Notes: generated from the letters alone by a model not told the origin. A stretch of 64,000 bases of DNA from Fictibacillus sp. FJAT-27399 (GCF_001510655.1 NZ_LMVC01000001.1:66664-130663), one strand, 5' to 3'; counted from the first letter of the stretch, positions 41,981-50,394 are shown. Translations and numbers: made by a program.

Positions 41981-43018
41981 ATGAAAACACTGACAGAACG
42001 GAAACTATATGATGTAGAAGCGCCGAATGCTTCTACTGGTCTAATTAACGGACAGAGCTCCAATGTCTTAAATTGGGATGACGTTCGGTACAGCTGGGCA
42101 TATCCGCTCTATAAAAACATGCTCGCGAATTTTTGGACTCCCTTTGAGATCAATATGTCCGGCGACGTGAAACAATATCCGAATCTCTCAAACGAGGAAA
42201 AAGATACCTTTAATAAGATCATTGGACTGTTGGCTTTTCTGGACAGCATTCAGACGGATTACTCTTCAAGAGTGGCGGCGTACTTGACCGATTCCAGCCT
42301 GTCGGCATTAATGACGGTTTTATCCTTTCAGGAGGTAGTGCATAACCAGTCCTATTCGTATGTGTTATCGAGCCTGGTGAACAAGCAAAAACAAGATGAG
42401 ATTTTTGAATACTGGAAACATGATCCTGTCTTGAGGAAACGGAACGATTTTATTGCAAACGGCTATCTGATGTTTACAGAAGAGCCATCACCAAAAACGT
42501 TTATGGAATCGATCGTCTATGACATTGTACTTGAAGGATTAAACTTCTATTCTGGTTTTGCTTTCTTTTATAATCTTGCCCGAAACCAGAAAATGGTCGC
42601 CTCCAGTACGATGATCAATTATATCAACCGGGATGAGCAGCTGCACGTCAGGCTCTTCTGCCAAATTTTCAAAGAACTGCTGAATGAAGTTCCGGAATTA
42701 AATTCTGAAGAGACGGTCCAGTTTGTTCAGGGGACATTCAAAAAGGCGGCTGAACTGGAAATACAATGGGGACGGTACATCATCGGGGACCGTTTTCCTG
42801 GGTTGAGAATGGATGAACTTGAAGCCTATATTAAATTCATGGCCAATAAGCGGGTCAATGAGCTGGGAATACAGCGTCCTTTTGATGGGTTTAGAGAGAA
42901 TCCAATGAAATGGATCAAAGCGTATGAAGATATCAATCAGGGTAAGAGTGATTTTTTTGAACAGAAGTCAAGACAATATACAAAAGTCTCAGATGCCAAT
43001 GGTTTTGACGATTTGTAA
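41981..43018 (+). CDS. nrdB: Ribonucleoside-diphosphate reductase beta subunit (class I)
   Basis: A 345-residue ferritin-fold radical protein. Metal ligands visible: Asp in FLDSIQTD, Glu and His in SFQEVVHNQSYSYV, Glu in LEGLNFYSGF, Glu and His in RDEQLHVRLF. The Tyr in NQSYSYV is in the usual radical-bearing position. It starts 19 nt after the alpha gene with GGGAG at rather long spacing. No nrdI is adjacent. A hairpin terminator follows. Confidence 0.94.
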   Translation: MKTLTERKLYDVEAPNASTGLINGQSSNVLNWDDVRYSWAYPLYKNMLANFWTPFEINMSGDVKQYPNLSNEEKDTFNKIIGLLAFLDSIQTDYSSRVAAYLTDSSLSALMTVLSFQEVVHNQSYSYVLSSLVNKQKQDEIFEYWKHDPVLRKRNDFIANGYLMFTEEPSPKTFMESIVYDIVLEGLNFYSGFAFFYNLARNQKMVASSTMINYINRDEQLHVRLFCQIFKELLNEVPELNSEETVQFVQGTFKKAAELEIQWGRYIIGDRFPGLRMDELEAYIKFMANKRVNELGIQRPFDGFRENPMKWIKAYEDINQGKSDFFEQKSRQYTKVSDANGFDDL

Positions 43019-43076
43019 ATTTTAACGCAAATTGTGCTAATGGAATTAAACATGATAATATGATGTTGGAGATGAA

Positions 43077-43119
43077 AACAGCAGCTCCTGCCGTGATTGC
43101 GGCAGGAGTCTGTTTTGTT
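43077..43119 (+). terminator. Terminator of the nrd operon
   Basis: AACAGCAGCTCCTGCCG/CGGCAGGAGTCTGTT stem then TTGTTG. Confidence 0.85.
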
Positions 43120-43131
43120 GCATAGAAGTAA

Positions 43132-43180
43132 TGTCTAGCTCCAGCACCCAGGTCCTCGAGGTCGCTTGCGCTTTTCTTAT
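43132..43180 (+). repeat. Short interspersed repeat (TGTCTAGCTC family), copy 1
   Basis: TGTCTAGCTCCAGCACC to TCGCTTGCGCTTTTCTTAT. Related copies: 50344-50394 and a partial one near 47645-47665 (GGCGCTTGCGCTTTTC). It ends right at the crcB ribosome binding site. I recall this TGTCTAGCTCCAGCGCC motif as common in Bacillus intergenic DNA. Confidence 0.65.
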
Positions 43181-43196
43181 AGAAAGGATGACGGAT

Positions 43197-43595
43197 ATGC
43201 TGCTTTACGTACTTGTGGGACTGGCAGGAATAGCCGGAGCCCTTCTACGGTACGGCCTTGGGCTCGGTATCGCACTTGTTTGGGAAGGGAGCTATCCGCT
43301 GGCTACCTTCTTAACCAACATGGCAGGCTCATTTGCTCTCGGATATCTTACGTTTCGAATCGGCAGAAATCCCAGGGTTCACCCCTATTTTATGACGGTG
43401 CTCGGAACAGGATTGATAGGGTCGTTTACGACATTTTCTACATTTACTGTGGAAAATATTCAGTTGCTTCAGACGGGACGCACGGCAACAGCTGTCCTAT
43501 ATATCATCCTAAGTTTAATAGGCGGGCTAGTCATGTCATGGCTAGGTTACCTTCTTGGATCACTGACACGAGGCAAGGAGGAACAGCGAGTATGA
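43197..43595 (+). CDS. crcB1: Fluoride channel CrcB/Fluc, first subunit
   Basis: A 132-residue, four-TM Fluc protein. Motifs are GIAGALLRYGLG in TM1, NMAGSFALGYL in TM2 and the phenylalanine-box GSFTTFSTFTVENIQ in TM3. AAAGGA is 8 nt before ATG 43197. It overlaps the next crcB by 4 nt. Paired genes in Bacillaceae form a heterodimeric F- exporter. I did not find a fluoride riboswitch upstream. Confidence 0.92.
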   Translation: MLLYVLVGLAGIAGALLRYGLGLGIALVWEGSYPLATFLTNMAGSFALGYLTFRIGRNPRVHPYFMTVLGTGLIGSFTTFSTFTVENIQLLQTGRTATAVLYIILSLIGGLVMSWLGYLLGSLTRGKEEQRV

Positions 43596-43948
43596 TGCAA
43601 GTGATGCTTGTAGCAGCGGGCGGGTTCTTTGGAGCCATTTTCAGATTTGGTCTTGGACAATTCATAAAAAGGATAACAGACTCCCCTTTTCCAATCGCTA
43701 CCTTGCTTGTTAATATTACCGGTTCATTTCTACTCGGTATGCTTACAGGAATGCACGCGGGAGATTCTATCAGACTGTTTTTTGGCATAGGATTTATGGG
43801 GGCGTTCACTACGTTTTCTACTTTAAAACTGGAGAACATTCAATTCTATAGAAAAAGGCAGTGGAAGTATTTAATTACTTATCTGGCAATCAGTTATGCG
43901 GGAGGAATTCTGGCGGCATTTATCGGTTTTATGATAAACTTCAAATGA
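43592..43948 (+). CDS. crcB2: Fluoride channel CrcB/Fluc, second subunit
   Basis: A 118-residue Fluc homologue (GFFGAIFRFGLG, NITGSFLLGML, GAFTTFSTLKLENIQ, ending MINFK). ATG 43592 overlaps the crcB1 stop; AAGGAGG is 10 nt upstream. The open frame from 43166 is read through crcB1 out of frame and is not the gene. It likely acts as the antiparallel partner of crcB1. Confidence 0.92.
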   Translation: MMQVMLVAAGGFFGAIFRFGLGQFIKRITDSPFPIATLLVNITGSFLLGMLTGMHAGDSIRLFFGIGFMGAFTTFSTLKLENIQFYRKRQWKYLITYLAISYAGGILAAFIGFMINFK

Positions 43949-44035
43949 CTTAGCGGTTAGCCGGAGTCACCTGGCTGGCTCTAAAAGATGGACAAGGTTC
44001 AGGGATATAACTTTAATAGAGAGTAGGTATATAAA

Positions 44036-44626
44036 TTGAAAGAAATGATATTATCACTTTTGGAATGGATTGTAGGGCTTGGACATTTAGGCATTGCTCT
44101 TGGTCTTATGATAGAAGTCATTCCCAGTGAACTTGTTTTATCTTACGCAGGCTATATGATCTCACAAGGACATTTGACCTTTGCAGGCTCTGTAATTGCC
44201 GGAACGATTGGCGGAACCATTGCCCAGCTATTTCTATATTGGATGGGGTATTATGGAGGACGGCCGTTTTTGGAGAAGTACGGTAAATATATCCTGATCA
44301 GCCACAAACAAATTGATCTATCAGAAAGTTGGTTTCAAAAATACGGGACTGGCATGATCTTTTTTGCCCGTTTTATCCCTGTTGTTCGCCATGCCATCTC
44401 CATTCCAGCGGGTATCGCGAAGATGCGTTTCTCCACATTTACACTGTATACGTTGATTGCCATCATTCCCTGGTCGATCTTGTTTATCTACCTTGGAACC
44501 ACGCTGGGCAGTAACTGGGAAGATATTAAAACCATTGCGGCGCCTTATACAAGAGGAATAATGATAGCTGCCATATTGCTGTTGTTTATCGTTGTTTTGC
44601 TCAAAGTGAAAAAAGGAAAAAAATAG
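44036..44626 (+). CDS. DedA-family membrane protein
   Basis: A 196-residue SNARE-assoc/DedA protein. FFARFIPVVRHAISIPAGIAKM is the conserved re-entrant-loop motif with two Arg; EVIPSELVLSYAGYM and the C-terminal TM complete the fold. Some DedA proteins flip undecaprenyl phosphate or lipids. A TTG (44036) is the probable start, with GAGTAGGT upstream; ATG 44045 is an alternative. Confidence 0.88.
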   Translation: MKEMILSLLEWIVGLGHLGIALGLMIEVIPSELVLSYAGYMISQGHLTFAGSVIAGTIGGTIAQLFLYWMGYYGGRPFLEKYGKYILISHKQIDLSESWFQKYGTGMIFFARFIPVVRHAISIPAGIAKMRFSTFTLYTLIAIIPWSILFIYLGTTLGSNWEDIKTIAAPYTRGIMIAAILLLFIVVLLKVKKGKK

Positions 44627-44717
44627 CTTTTGTTTTGACAGGAGAAGGCCTCTGAATAGGGGTCTTTTTCATTTATCCTGTTCATACACTAACGAAAAAG
44701 AGCAGGCAGGTGAAATC

Positions 44718-44900
44718 ATGGATGAACGTCAGCGAAATAAAAAAATCAATGAACTGCTGCTGAAAATAAATGGGGATCCGGAAAAAGAAGAAGTCGCTGG
44801 ATATGTTGCCCGTGCGATGAGAGAATGCGGTTATAGCAATGAAAACATACATCAGGTCATCAAACACGTTTATCGTCAGTTTGAACAAATTAAAACGTAA
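44718..44900 (+). CDS. Small helical protein, unknown
   Basis: A 60-residue soluble protein starting MDERQRNKKINELL, with VAGYVARAMRECGYSNENI suggesting a three-helix fold. GGCAGGTGAA precedes the ATG, and a terminator follows directly. Not recognised. Confidence 0.65.
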   Translation: MDERQRNKKINELLLKINGDPEKEEVAGYVARAMRECGYSNENIHQVIKHVYRQFEQIKT

Positions 44901-44929
44901 ACACGCGGACAGCCGGCGTGTTTTTTTGT
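44900..44929 (+). terminator. Terminator of the 60-residue gene
   Basis: ACACGC/GCGTGT stem followed by seven T's. Confidence 0.7.
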
Positions 44930-44986
44930 TACACTCTAATTGGAAGTTCGTTACTCGAAACCAAAACGAAGGAGAGAGGTGCTGAA

Positions 44987-46054
44987 ATGAAGCAATCCAT
45001 TCTATCACTTTTCGACATTCAATATCCCATCGTACAAGCAGGAATGGCCGGCGGGCCAGCGACTCCGGAGCTGGCTGCGGCTGTTTCCAATGCCGGAGGA
45101 TTAGGAACCCTGGGTGCAGGATACATGAAACCTGCAGATCTACAAGCAGCAATCAAAACAATCAGGGAAACAACGGATAAGCCTTATGCTGTAAATCTAT
45201 TCCTCCCTGAAGAATTCAAGGAGGACAGAGTGCAGACAGAAAAGATGCAGGCGCTGCTCGCACCTTTCCGCTCTTCACTTGGTATGGACAAGGCGACGGG
45301 TAAAAAAGAACATCAGTCCACCTTTCAAGAACAGCTTCAATGTGTCCTTGATGCTCAAGTTCCGATCGTGAGTTTTACATTTAACGCCCCCTCAGATGAA
45401 CTTGTGGATCTTTTAAAAGGGCACGGGGTAAGGATTATGGCTACTGCAACATCAGTGAAGGAAGCTCAAAAGCTGGAGGCACTTGGGATTGACGCCATTT
45501 CGGCACAAGGCAGTGAAGCTGGCGGCCACCGGGGAACGTTTATAGGTGAAGCAGAAGATGCATTGATCGGGACGATGGCACTCATTCCGCTGCTCACAGA
45601 TGCGGTTTCTGTGCCAGTCATAGCAGCCGGAGGAATTATGGATGGACGGGGAATCGCTGCCGCTATGGCACTCGGAGCGAGTGGAGTACAGCTCGGTACG
45701 GCATTTTTAGCTTCAGCTGAAAGCGGTGCCCATCCTTTGCATAAAGACGCCGTTCTTCATGCAAAGGAAACGGATCTGCGGCTGACGAAGGCCTTCTCTG
45801 GAAAGATGGCCAGAGGCATCAACAATGATTTTATGAAGCAGATGGCAGCAGTAGAAGATCTCCCGCCATACCCGATCCTGAACGCAATGACGTCAGAAAT
45901 CCGCAAGAAAGCGGCAAGTGAAGGTAAAAGAGAGTGGATGTCATTATGGGCAGGGCAAGGTGCTCCTCTTGCAGAAAGCCGTCCTGCCCGTGAAATAATG
46001 AAGTGTCTGCTGAAGGAATACAACGAAGTCATAAGCCAGATGAAACCGTTCTGA
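44987..46054 (+). CDS. Nitronate monooxygenase
   Basis: A 355-residue FMN-dependent TIM-barrel enzyme (formerly 2-nitropropane dioxygenase). IVQAGMAGGPATPELAAAVSNAGGLGTLGAGY starts it; QGSEAGGHRGTF contains the catalytic/flavin His; VIAAGGIMDGRGIAAAMALGASGVQLGTAFL is the phosphate-binding region. It detoxifies propionate-3-nitronate in relatives. GAAGGAGAGAGGTG precedes ATG 44987; the longer frame to 44918 lies in upstream DNA. Confidence 0.92.
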   Translation: MKQSILSLFDIQYPIVQAGMAGGPATPELAAAVSNAGGLGTLGAGYMKPADLQAAIKTIRETTDKPYAVNLFLPEEFKEDRVQTEKMQALLAPFRSSLGMDKATGKKEHQSTFQEQLQCVLDAQVPIVSFTFNAPSDELVDLLKGHGVRIMATATSVKEAQKLEALGIDAISAQGSEAGGHRGTFIGEAEDALIGTMALIPLLTDAVSVPVIAAGGIMDGRGIAAAMALGASGVQLGTAFLASAESGAHPLHKDAVLHAKETDLRLTKAFSGKMARGINNDFMKQMAAVEDLPPYPILNAMTSEIRKKAASEGKREWMSLWAGQGAPLAESRPAREIMKCLLKEYNEVISQMKPF

Positions 46055-46061
46055 CAGCAAG

Positions 46062-46103
46062 ACAGCCGCAGCCCATGACCCGGGCTTGCGGCTGTTATTT
46101 TTT
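46062..46103. terminator. Terminator
   Basis: ACAGCCGCA..GCCC/GGGC..TGCGGCTGT stem and T run, also downstream of the convergent DUF948 gene. Confidence 0.85.
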
Positions 46104-46391
46104 AAACTTTCTGAGGAGTTCTGCTGTTGTATTCTTCAATTCTGTAGCAGAATCTCCAACACTTTTAATGCTTTGTTTTTTATTATACATATCATATTTT
46201 AAGTACTCTGTTTTCTCGTTTAGAAGAGCAGTCTGATTGGTTACATCGTTCATTTCCGCCTGCATGAGCTGCGTCGTCCGGTTTAAGTTCTCCATCGTTT
46301 GGCGGCTCGATTTCATCAGTTTAACAGCATAGACTCCAAGGAAAACCAATGCAGCAACGACGACAGCAATACTGATATAAATAATGGCCAT
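46095..46391 (-). CDS. DUF948 (YtxG-like) membrane protein
   Basis: A 98-residue protein with one N-terminal TM helix (IIYISIAVVVAALVFLGVYAV) and a long coiled-coil-like helix (TRQ/NLNRTTQLMQAEMNDVTNQT). AAGGAGGAAG precedes the ATG at 46391; upstream residues of the open frame are not coding. DUF948 proteins are general-stress associated in Bacillus. Confidence 0.8.
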   Translation of the reverse strand: MAIIYISIAVVVAALVFLGVYAVKLMKSSRQTMENLNRTTQLMQAEMNDVTNQTALLNEKTEYLKYDMYNKKQSIKSVGDSATELKNTTAELLRKFKK

Positions 46392-46450
46392 GTTCTTCCT
46401 CCTTATGTTCTCTATAATCAAGTGATACCCAATATTATTATCATACAAAC

Positions 46451-46485
46451 AAAAGCCGCCTGATATTCAATGGATCAGTCGGCTT
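46451..46485 (-). terminator. Terminator of the FhuF-like fragment
   Basis: AAGCCGACTGAT/ATCAGGCGGCTT on the minus strand then TTTGTTTG. Confidence 0.75.
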
Positions 46486-46690
46486 CATTCATCGGGCACG
46501 TTTTGCAGCATGTGCCTCCATCTGTTCTGTAATATAGGCAGCATGTCTGCCTTTTTTTCATCTCCTGTTCCTCATACTTCCTTGACGATTTCAGAAAAGG
46601 ATTGGAGGAGGCTCCGAAATGAAAACCTTCCGCTTGCTGTACGATAAAACGATAATCTTCCTCCAGCTGCTTTTTTAGAGGTGCAGGGTG
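46475..46690 (-). pseudogene. FhuF-like ferric reductase, C-terminal fragment
   Basis: The minus-strand frame ends with KRQTCCLYYRTDGGTCCKTCP, the four-Cys 2Fe-2S motif of FhuF-type siderophore reductases, preceded by LKKQLEEDYRFIVQQAEGFHFG. Homology stops near 46690, where the divergent siderophore-binding gene begins; residues further upstream are only its antisense. About 200 residues of a normal FhuF-like protein are missing, and there is no start or promoter. Confidence 0.75.
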
Positions 46691-47469
46691 GGCTTCTGAT
46701 TGCCATGCGTTTATTGACGAATGAAGGAACCGAAGCCGTATTGGCAATGGGGGTTAAACCAGTGGGTGCGGTGAAATCATGGCTTGGGAATCCCTGGTAC
46801 GACCATATTAAAGCTGACATGAAAGGTGTCGAAGTCGTTGGGGATGAAAGCCAGGTTAACCTGGAGAAGATCGCTTCTTTAAAACCAGACCTTATCATCG
46901 GGAATAAGATGAGACAGGAAAAAATCTATGATCAGTTGAACAAGATTGCGCCAGATCTTCGAGGCAACTGGAAAAACAATTTCAAATTATATTCCAAAGC
47001 ATTAAATAAAGAAAAAGAAGGAAACAAAGTGATCAGTGATTATGATCAGCGAGTGAAAGATATTAAAGAAAAAGCAGGCGATAGCTTGAATAAAGAAATT
47101 TCTGTCGTCCGCTTCATGCCTGGAGTTTCCCGCATCTACCTTACAAATTCTTTCTCAGGGGTGGTTCTAGATCAATTAGGCTTCAAACGTCCAAAAGTGG
47201 AAACCAAAGATGACTTTGTTGCTGAAGTGACAAAAGAGCAAATCCCGCAAATGGATGGGGATGAACTATTCTATTTCACGTATGAAGCAGGAGACGGAGG
47301 AGCGACAAAACAAGAAAAAGAATGGACAAACGATCCGCTTTGGAAGAACTTAAGCGCTGTGAAAAAAGGACATGTCCACAAGGTGTCTGATGCTATCTGG
47401 AATACAGCCGGTGGTGTTAAAGCAGCAAATCTTATGCTCGATGACATCGAGAAATATCTAGTAAAGTAA
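46690..47469 (+). pseudogene. Iron-siderophore-binding protein truncated at the N-terminus
   Basis: From LLTNEGTEAVLAMGVKPVGAVKSW onward it matches FeuA/YxeB/YfiY-type hydroxamate-siderophore binding proteins: GDESQVNLEKIASLKPDLIIGNK, then SNSFSG-like and a normal C-terminus ending IEKYLVK. The first ~55 residues are missing: signal peptide, lipobox Cys and first strand. ATG 46705 could start translation, but the product would be cytosolic and unable to serve an ABC importer. No permease gene follows. A deletion removed the 5' ends of both divergent genes. Confidence 0.78.
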
Positions 47470-47483
47470 TAGAAAACATTCAA

Positions 47484-47513
47484 GTCCGCAATGATTTTAA
47501 TGCGGGCTTTTCT
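47484..47513 (+). terminator. Terminator after the siderophore-binding fragment
   Basis: GTCCGCA/TGCGGGC stem then TTTTCTTT. Confidence 0.75.
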
Positions 47514-47544
47514 TTATGTAGAAATGGAAGTATATATGTTGGCT

Positions 47545-47668
47545 TTCCAGGTTTACGTGCGAGTTTTCGCGGTTTACGTGCCAAACACGGCACGTTACAT
47601 GCCAGACAACGCATCAGCCTCACTGACGTCTCATCAGATAGGCAGTCCAGGCGCTTGCGCTTTTCAAT
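47545..47668 (+). repeat. Intergenic repeat debris
   Basis: GGTTTACGTGC occurs twice (about 47549 and 47571), the second followed by the complementary GGCACGT; the block ends with GGCGCTTGCGCTTTTC, shared with the repeats at 43.1 and 50.3 kb. No gene is visible in 47513-47760. Confidence 0.5.
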
Positions 47669-47760
47669 AAAATGTCACAATTTCCCTTAAGAAAGGATGT
47701 TAATTAGCGTATCATGAAGATATAGATACATCCTAAAATGGCAAGGGAGGTATAAATGGT

Positions 47761-48177
47761 ATGAAAGAAAACGAGCTGGAAAAGGAACTTCAGAAGAAAG
47801 AAATTCTTATGAAGGATGAAGACACAGGCTGGTATTACGAAGACCATCTAACTGCCATTGTAAAACGTGCCGAAAAAGAAGGAGCCTTTGATAACCTTAA
47901 GGGAAAGGGCAAGCCGTTAGTTTTTGAGGATAATGATCTTACGTACAATCCGGAAAAACAGCTGAATAAAATCTTGAAGGAAAACAACATTCTGCCTAAC
48001 TGGGTCAAGCTTGGAAAAGAGATTGAACAGTTGAAGGAAGAAGTTAAAACCTATACCGTGGAATATAACATCAAAAGAACAGTGGAAGAAATTAATAAAA
48101 AAGTTACAGCTTTTAATTCATCATGCCCGCCTTCTGTACAAAAACGCAAGGTTACGGTGGAAGAATTTTTACAATGA
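47761..48177 (+). CDS. DUF1992 (DnaJ-homologue subfamily C member 28-like) protein
   Basis: A 138-residue soluble protein. AIVKRAEKEGAFDNLKGKGKPL and LNKILKENNILPNWVKLGKEI are the two conserved blocks of DUF1992, also found in DNAJC28. The family's function is unknown; no J domain is present. GGGAGG lies upstream of the ATG. Confidence 0.85.
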   Translation: MKENELEKELQKKEILMKDEDTGWYYEDHLTAIVKRAEKEGAFDNLKGKGKPLVFEDNDLTYNPEKQLNKILKENNILPNWVKLGKEIEQLKEEVKTYTVEYNIKRTVEEINKKVTAFNSSCPPSVQKRKVTVEEFLQ

Positions 48178-48200
48178 GGAAAGCGATATCACGTCATCAA

Positions 48201-48234
48201 CTGCCGGTTATGAGATAACCGGCAGTCTTTTTTG
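48201..48234 (+). terminator. Terminator of the DUF1992 gene
   Basis: Perfect CTGCCGGTTA/TAACCGGCAG stem, then T run. Confidence 0.88.
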
Positions 48235-48321
48235 AATATTTTTATAAAAAGATAAAAATAGACGGCTGCTTTATTTTGTCTTATAGTTTACTGCAGAAGG
48301 AAAACATCCAGGAGGCAATCT

Positions 48322-49206
48322 ATGCTCTTTTTATCACTGCCGCAATCGTTTTTACAGATGAATACGATATTTATTTCGATTTTAATTGAGGCACTGCCCT
48401 TTGTAGTTCTCGGTGTTTTTATGGCGGGAATCATACAAATCTTTGTTTCGGAGGAATTGGTGGCAAAGGTTATGCCAAAAAATCCAATTCTTGCAGTTTT
48501 GTTCGCCTCGTTTTTAGGCGCCCTTTTCCCAGCATGTGAATGCGGGATCGTACCGATTGTCAGGAGATTGGTCTCCAAGGGAGTACCCATCTATGCGGGT
48601 ATTGCCTTTATGCTGACAGGACCCATTATCAATCCGGTCGTCCTTTTTTCAACCTATGTCGCCTTTGGAAGCAACTGGACCATGCCTTTATACCGTGCTG
48701 GCGGCGCTGTTGCTGTTTCAGTGGTGGTAGGTCTGATTCTTGCTTTCTTTTATAAAGGGGACGGTTTGAAGATTCGGATCGAACATCATCATTCTCTTAA
48801 AAAGCTTACGGTTAAACAAAAGATCGGGGAAACCCTGAATCATGCTGTTGAAGAATTCTTTTCGATGGGTAAATACTTAGTAATCGGCTCACTTATTGCA
48901 GCGGCTGTTCAAACGTATGTAAAGACATCCACATTGCTTGCCATCGGTCAGGGACAAGCTTCATCTTCTCTCGTTATGATGGGACTTGCCTTTGTCTTAT
49001 CCCTTTGTTCGGAAGCAGATGCGTTTATTGCGTCCTCATTCAGAAGTACGTTTTCCACAGGCTCCATAGTGGCGTTTCTTGTATTCGGGCCGATGCTTGA
49101 CATGAAGAATCTCTTGATGATGCTCGGGACATTTAAGACAAAACTGGTTCTGATCGTCGTTGCATCACTGTCTGTAGTTGTATTTTTATATTCATTGCTG
49201 TTCTAA
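48322..49206 (+). CDS. ycgR: DUF318 permease, YcgR/YraQ-like
   Basis: A 294-residue, eight-TM permease of UPF0718. FPACECGIVPIVRRLVSKGVP with its paired Cys and LCSEADAFIASSF are the conserved, possibly metal-handling motifs; a cytosolic loop (HHHSLKKL) lies in the middle. CCAGGAGG precedes the ATG. It forms a two-gene operon with the TIGR03943 protein, the same order as B. subtilis ycgR-ycgQ. Substrate unknown; related permeases export organoarsenicals or metals. Confidence 0.88.
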   Translation: MLFLSLPQSFLQMNTIFISILIEALPFVVLGVFMAGIIQIFVSEELVAKVMPKNPILAVLFASFLGALFPACECGIVPIVRRLVSKGVPIYAGIAFMLTGPIINPVVLFSTYVAFGSNWTMPLYRAGGAVAVSVVVGLILAFFYKGDGLKIRIEHHHSLKKLTVKQKIGETLNHAVEEFFSMGKYLVIGSLIAAAVQTYVKTSTLLAIGQGQASSSLVMMGLAFVLSLCSEADAFIASSFRSTFSTGSIVAFLVFGPMLDMKNLLMMLGTFKTKLVLIVVASLSVVVFLYSLLF

Positions 49207-49218
49207 GGAGGTGGTACT

Positions 49219-50061
49219 ATGATTCGAGGATATCTATTGATGGGATTTACATTTTTGATCATGCAGCTTCATGCATCAGGCAACATCAGCAAGTACATTA
49301 ATATGAAATACTCGTACCTGTCATTCAGTGTCATGTTTGCTTTAGCGCTCCTGACCATTGTACAGTTTCGCAATGCCGTAAAGAATGATGAGAAAGATGC
49401 CAGCTGCGATTGCTGCGATCACAGCCACTCTGTTGAAGATACATGGTATAAAAAGCTGTTCGTTTATTCGATTTTTGCATTTCCGGTGATTACGGGAATC
49501 TTCCTTCCTGTCGCTACGATGGATTCCAATATTGTTAAAGCGAAGGGGTTTCACTTTCCTGTAAATCAGGAATCCAAAGGCGATCCGTATGCTCAGAATC
49601 AATTTTTGCGGCCGGATACAAGCGTATATTATGGCAAGGATGCCTATGATAAATTGATGAGAAAAGAGAAAAAGAAGTACTCAAAATACGAAACACTTGC
49701 CTTAAATGATACAAATTATCTAAAGGGCATGGAAACCATCTATAATTATCCAGGTGATTTTGATGACAAGAGTATTTCGTTTAAGGGATTTGTTTATAAT
49801 GATCCAGATACGAAAAAAAATCAGCTTTTCGTTTTTCGATTTGGAATTATCCACTGTGTAGCAGACTCCGGAGTATTCGGCATGATGGTTGAGATGCCCA
49901 ATGGTGTAAAGCTGAAAAATGATGAATGGATTACCGTTAAAGGCAAGATCTCGGAGATTTATTATCAGCCTTTTAAAACCAATATCCCTTATGTCAAAGT
50001 GGACTCCTGGTCAAAAACAACTGCACCGAAAGAACAATATGTTTACCGGGGCAATAATTAA
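49219..50061 (+). CDS. ycgQ: TIGR03943-family protein, YcgQ-like
   Basis: A 280-residue membrane protein with three to four N-terminal TM helices, an intervening CDCCDHSH Cys/His cluster (residues ~55-62), and an extracellular C-terminal domain with ISFKGFVYND, RFGIIHCVADSGVFGMMVEMP and ITVKGKISEI, an OB-like fold. AAGGAGGTG precedes the ATG, 12 nt after ycgR. It is the obligate neighbour of DUF318 permeases and probably part of the same transport system (inference). Confidence 0.88.
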   Translation: MIRGYLLMGFTFLIMQLHASGNISKYINMKYSYLSFSVMFALALLTIVQFRNAVKNDEKDASCDCCDHSHSVEDTWYKKLFVYSIFAFPVITGIFLPVATMDSNIVKAKGFHFPVNQESKGDPYAQNQFLRPDTSVYYGKDAYDKLMRKEKKKYSKYETLALNDTNYLKGMETIYNYPGDFDDKSISFKGFVYNDPDTKKNQLFVFRFGIIHCVADSGVFGMMVEMPNGVKLKNDEWITVKGKISEIYYQPFKTNIPYVKVDSWSKTTAPKEQYVYRGNN

Positions 50062-50073
50062 TCGTAAGAAAGC

Positions 50074-50319
50074 GGGGCTGTCCAAGAAGTCTGTAAGCTG
50101 TTGATTTCCGTTCCAGGCTGCTCGCTTTCCGCGGGGCGTGCGGTGAGCCTTACCGGCGTGAACGCCTACTTTTTGGTGCAAGCACCGGCGGGAGTCTCAC
50201 CTGTCACGCTAGTCCCGCAGGAGTCTCGCATCTTCCACTTCAATTAACTTTTCATTGAAGATTTTTCAAGCCGAAAAGGGGCTGCCTGAAGGTCAATTTT
50301 CGACTTTCTGGACAGCCCC
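50074..50319 (-). repeat. 246-bp interspersed element, copy 2 (inverted)
   Basis: Exact ends GGGGCTGTCC and GGACAGCCCC and 246 bp long, like copy 1 at 33029-33274 but in the opposite orientation. I count three differences. It lies directly after ycgQ. The immediate flanks show no obvious target-site duplication. Confidence 0.88.
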
Positions 50320-50343
50320 TTTTTTTTCAGCAATCAAGAAGTG

Positions 50344-50394
50344 ATGTCTAGCTCAAGCGCTTGTTGGACTTGAACAAGGCGCTTGCGCTTTTCT
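50344..50394 (+). repeat. Short interspersed repeat (TGTCTAGCTC family), copy 2
   Basis: TGTCTAGCTCAAGCGC then a foldback CAAGCG..TTGTT/GAACAA..CGCTTG followed by CGCTTTTC, which is terminator-like. It shares both ends with 43132-43180. Confidence 0.65.

Noticed and set aside
43948-44035. CTTAGCGGTTAGCCGGAGTC segment as a fluoride riboswitch fragment
   Set aside because: It follows rather than precedes the crcB genes and lacks the conserved aptamer core.
44682-45152. Minus-strand 156-codon open frame
   Set aside because: Covers the opposite strand of a small gene, a terminator and the nitronate monooxygenase start; no domain pattern.
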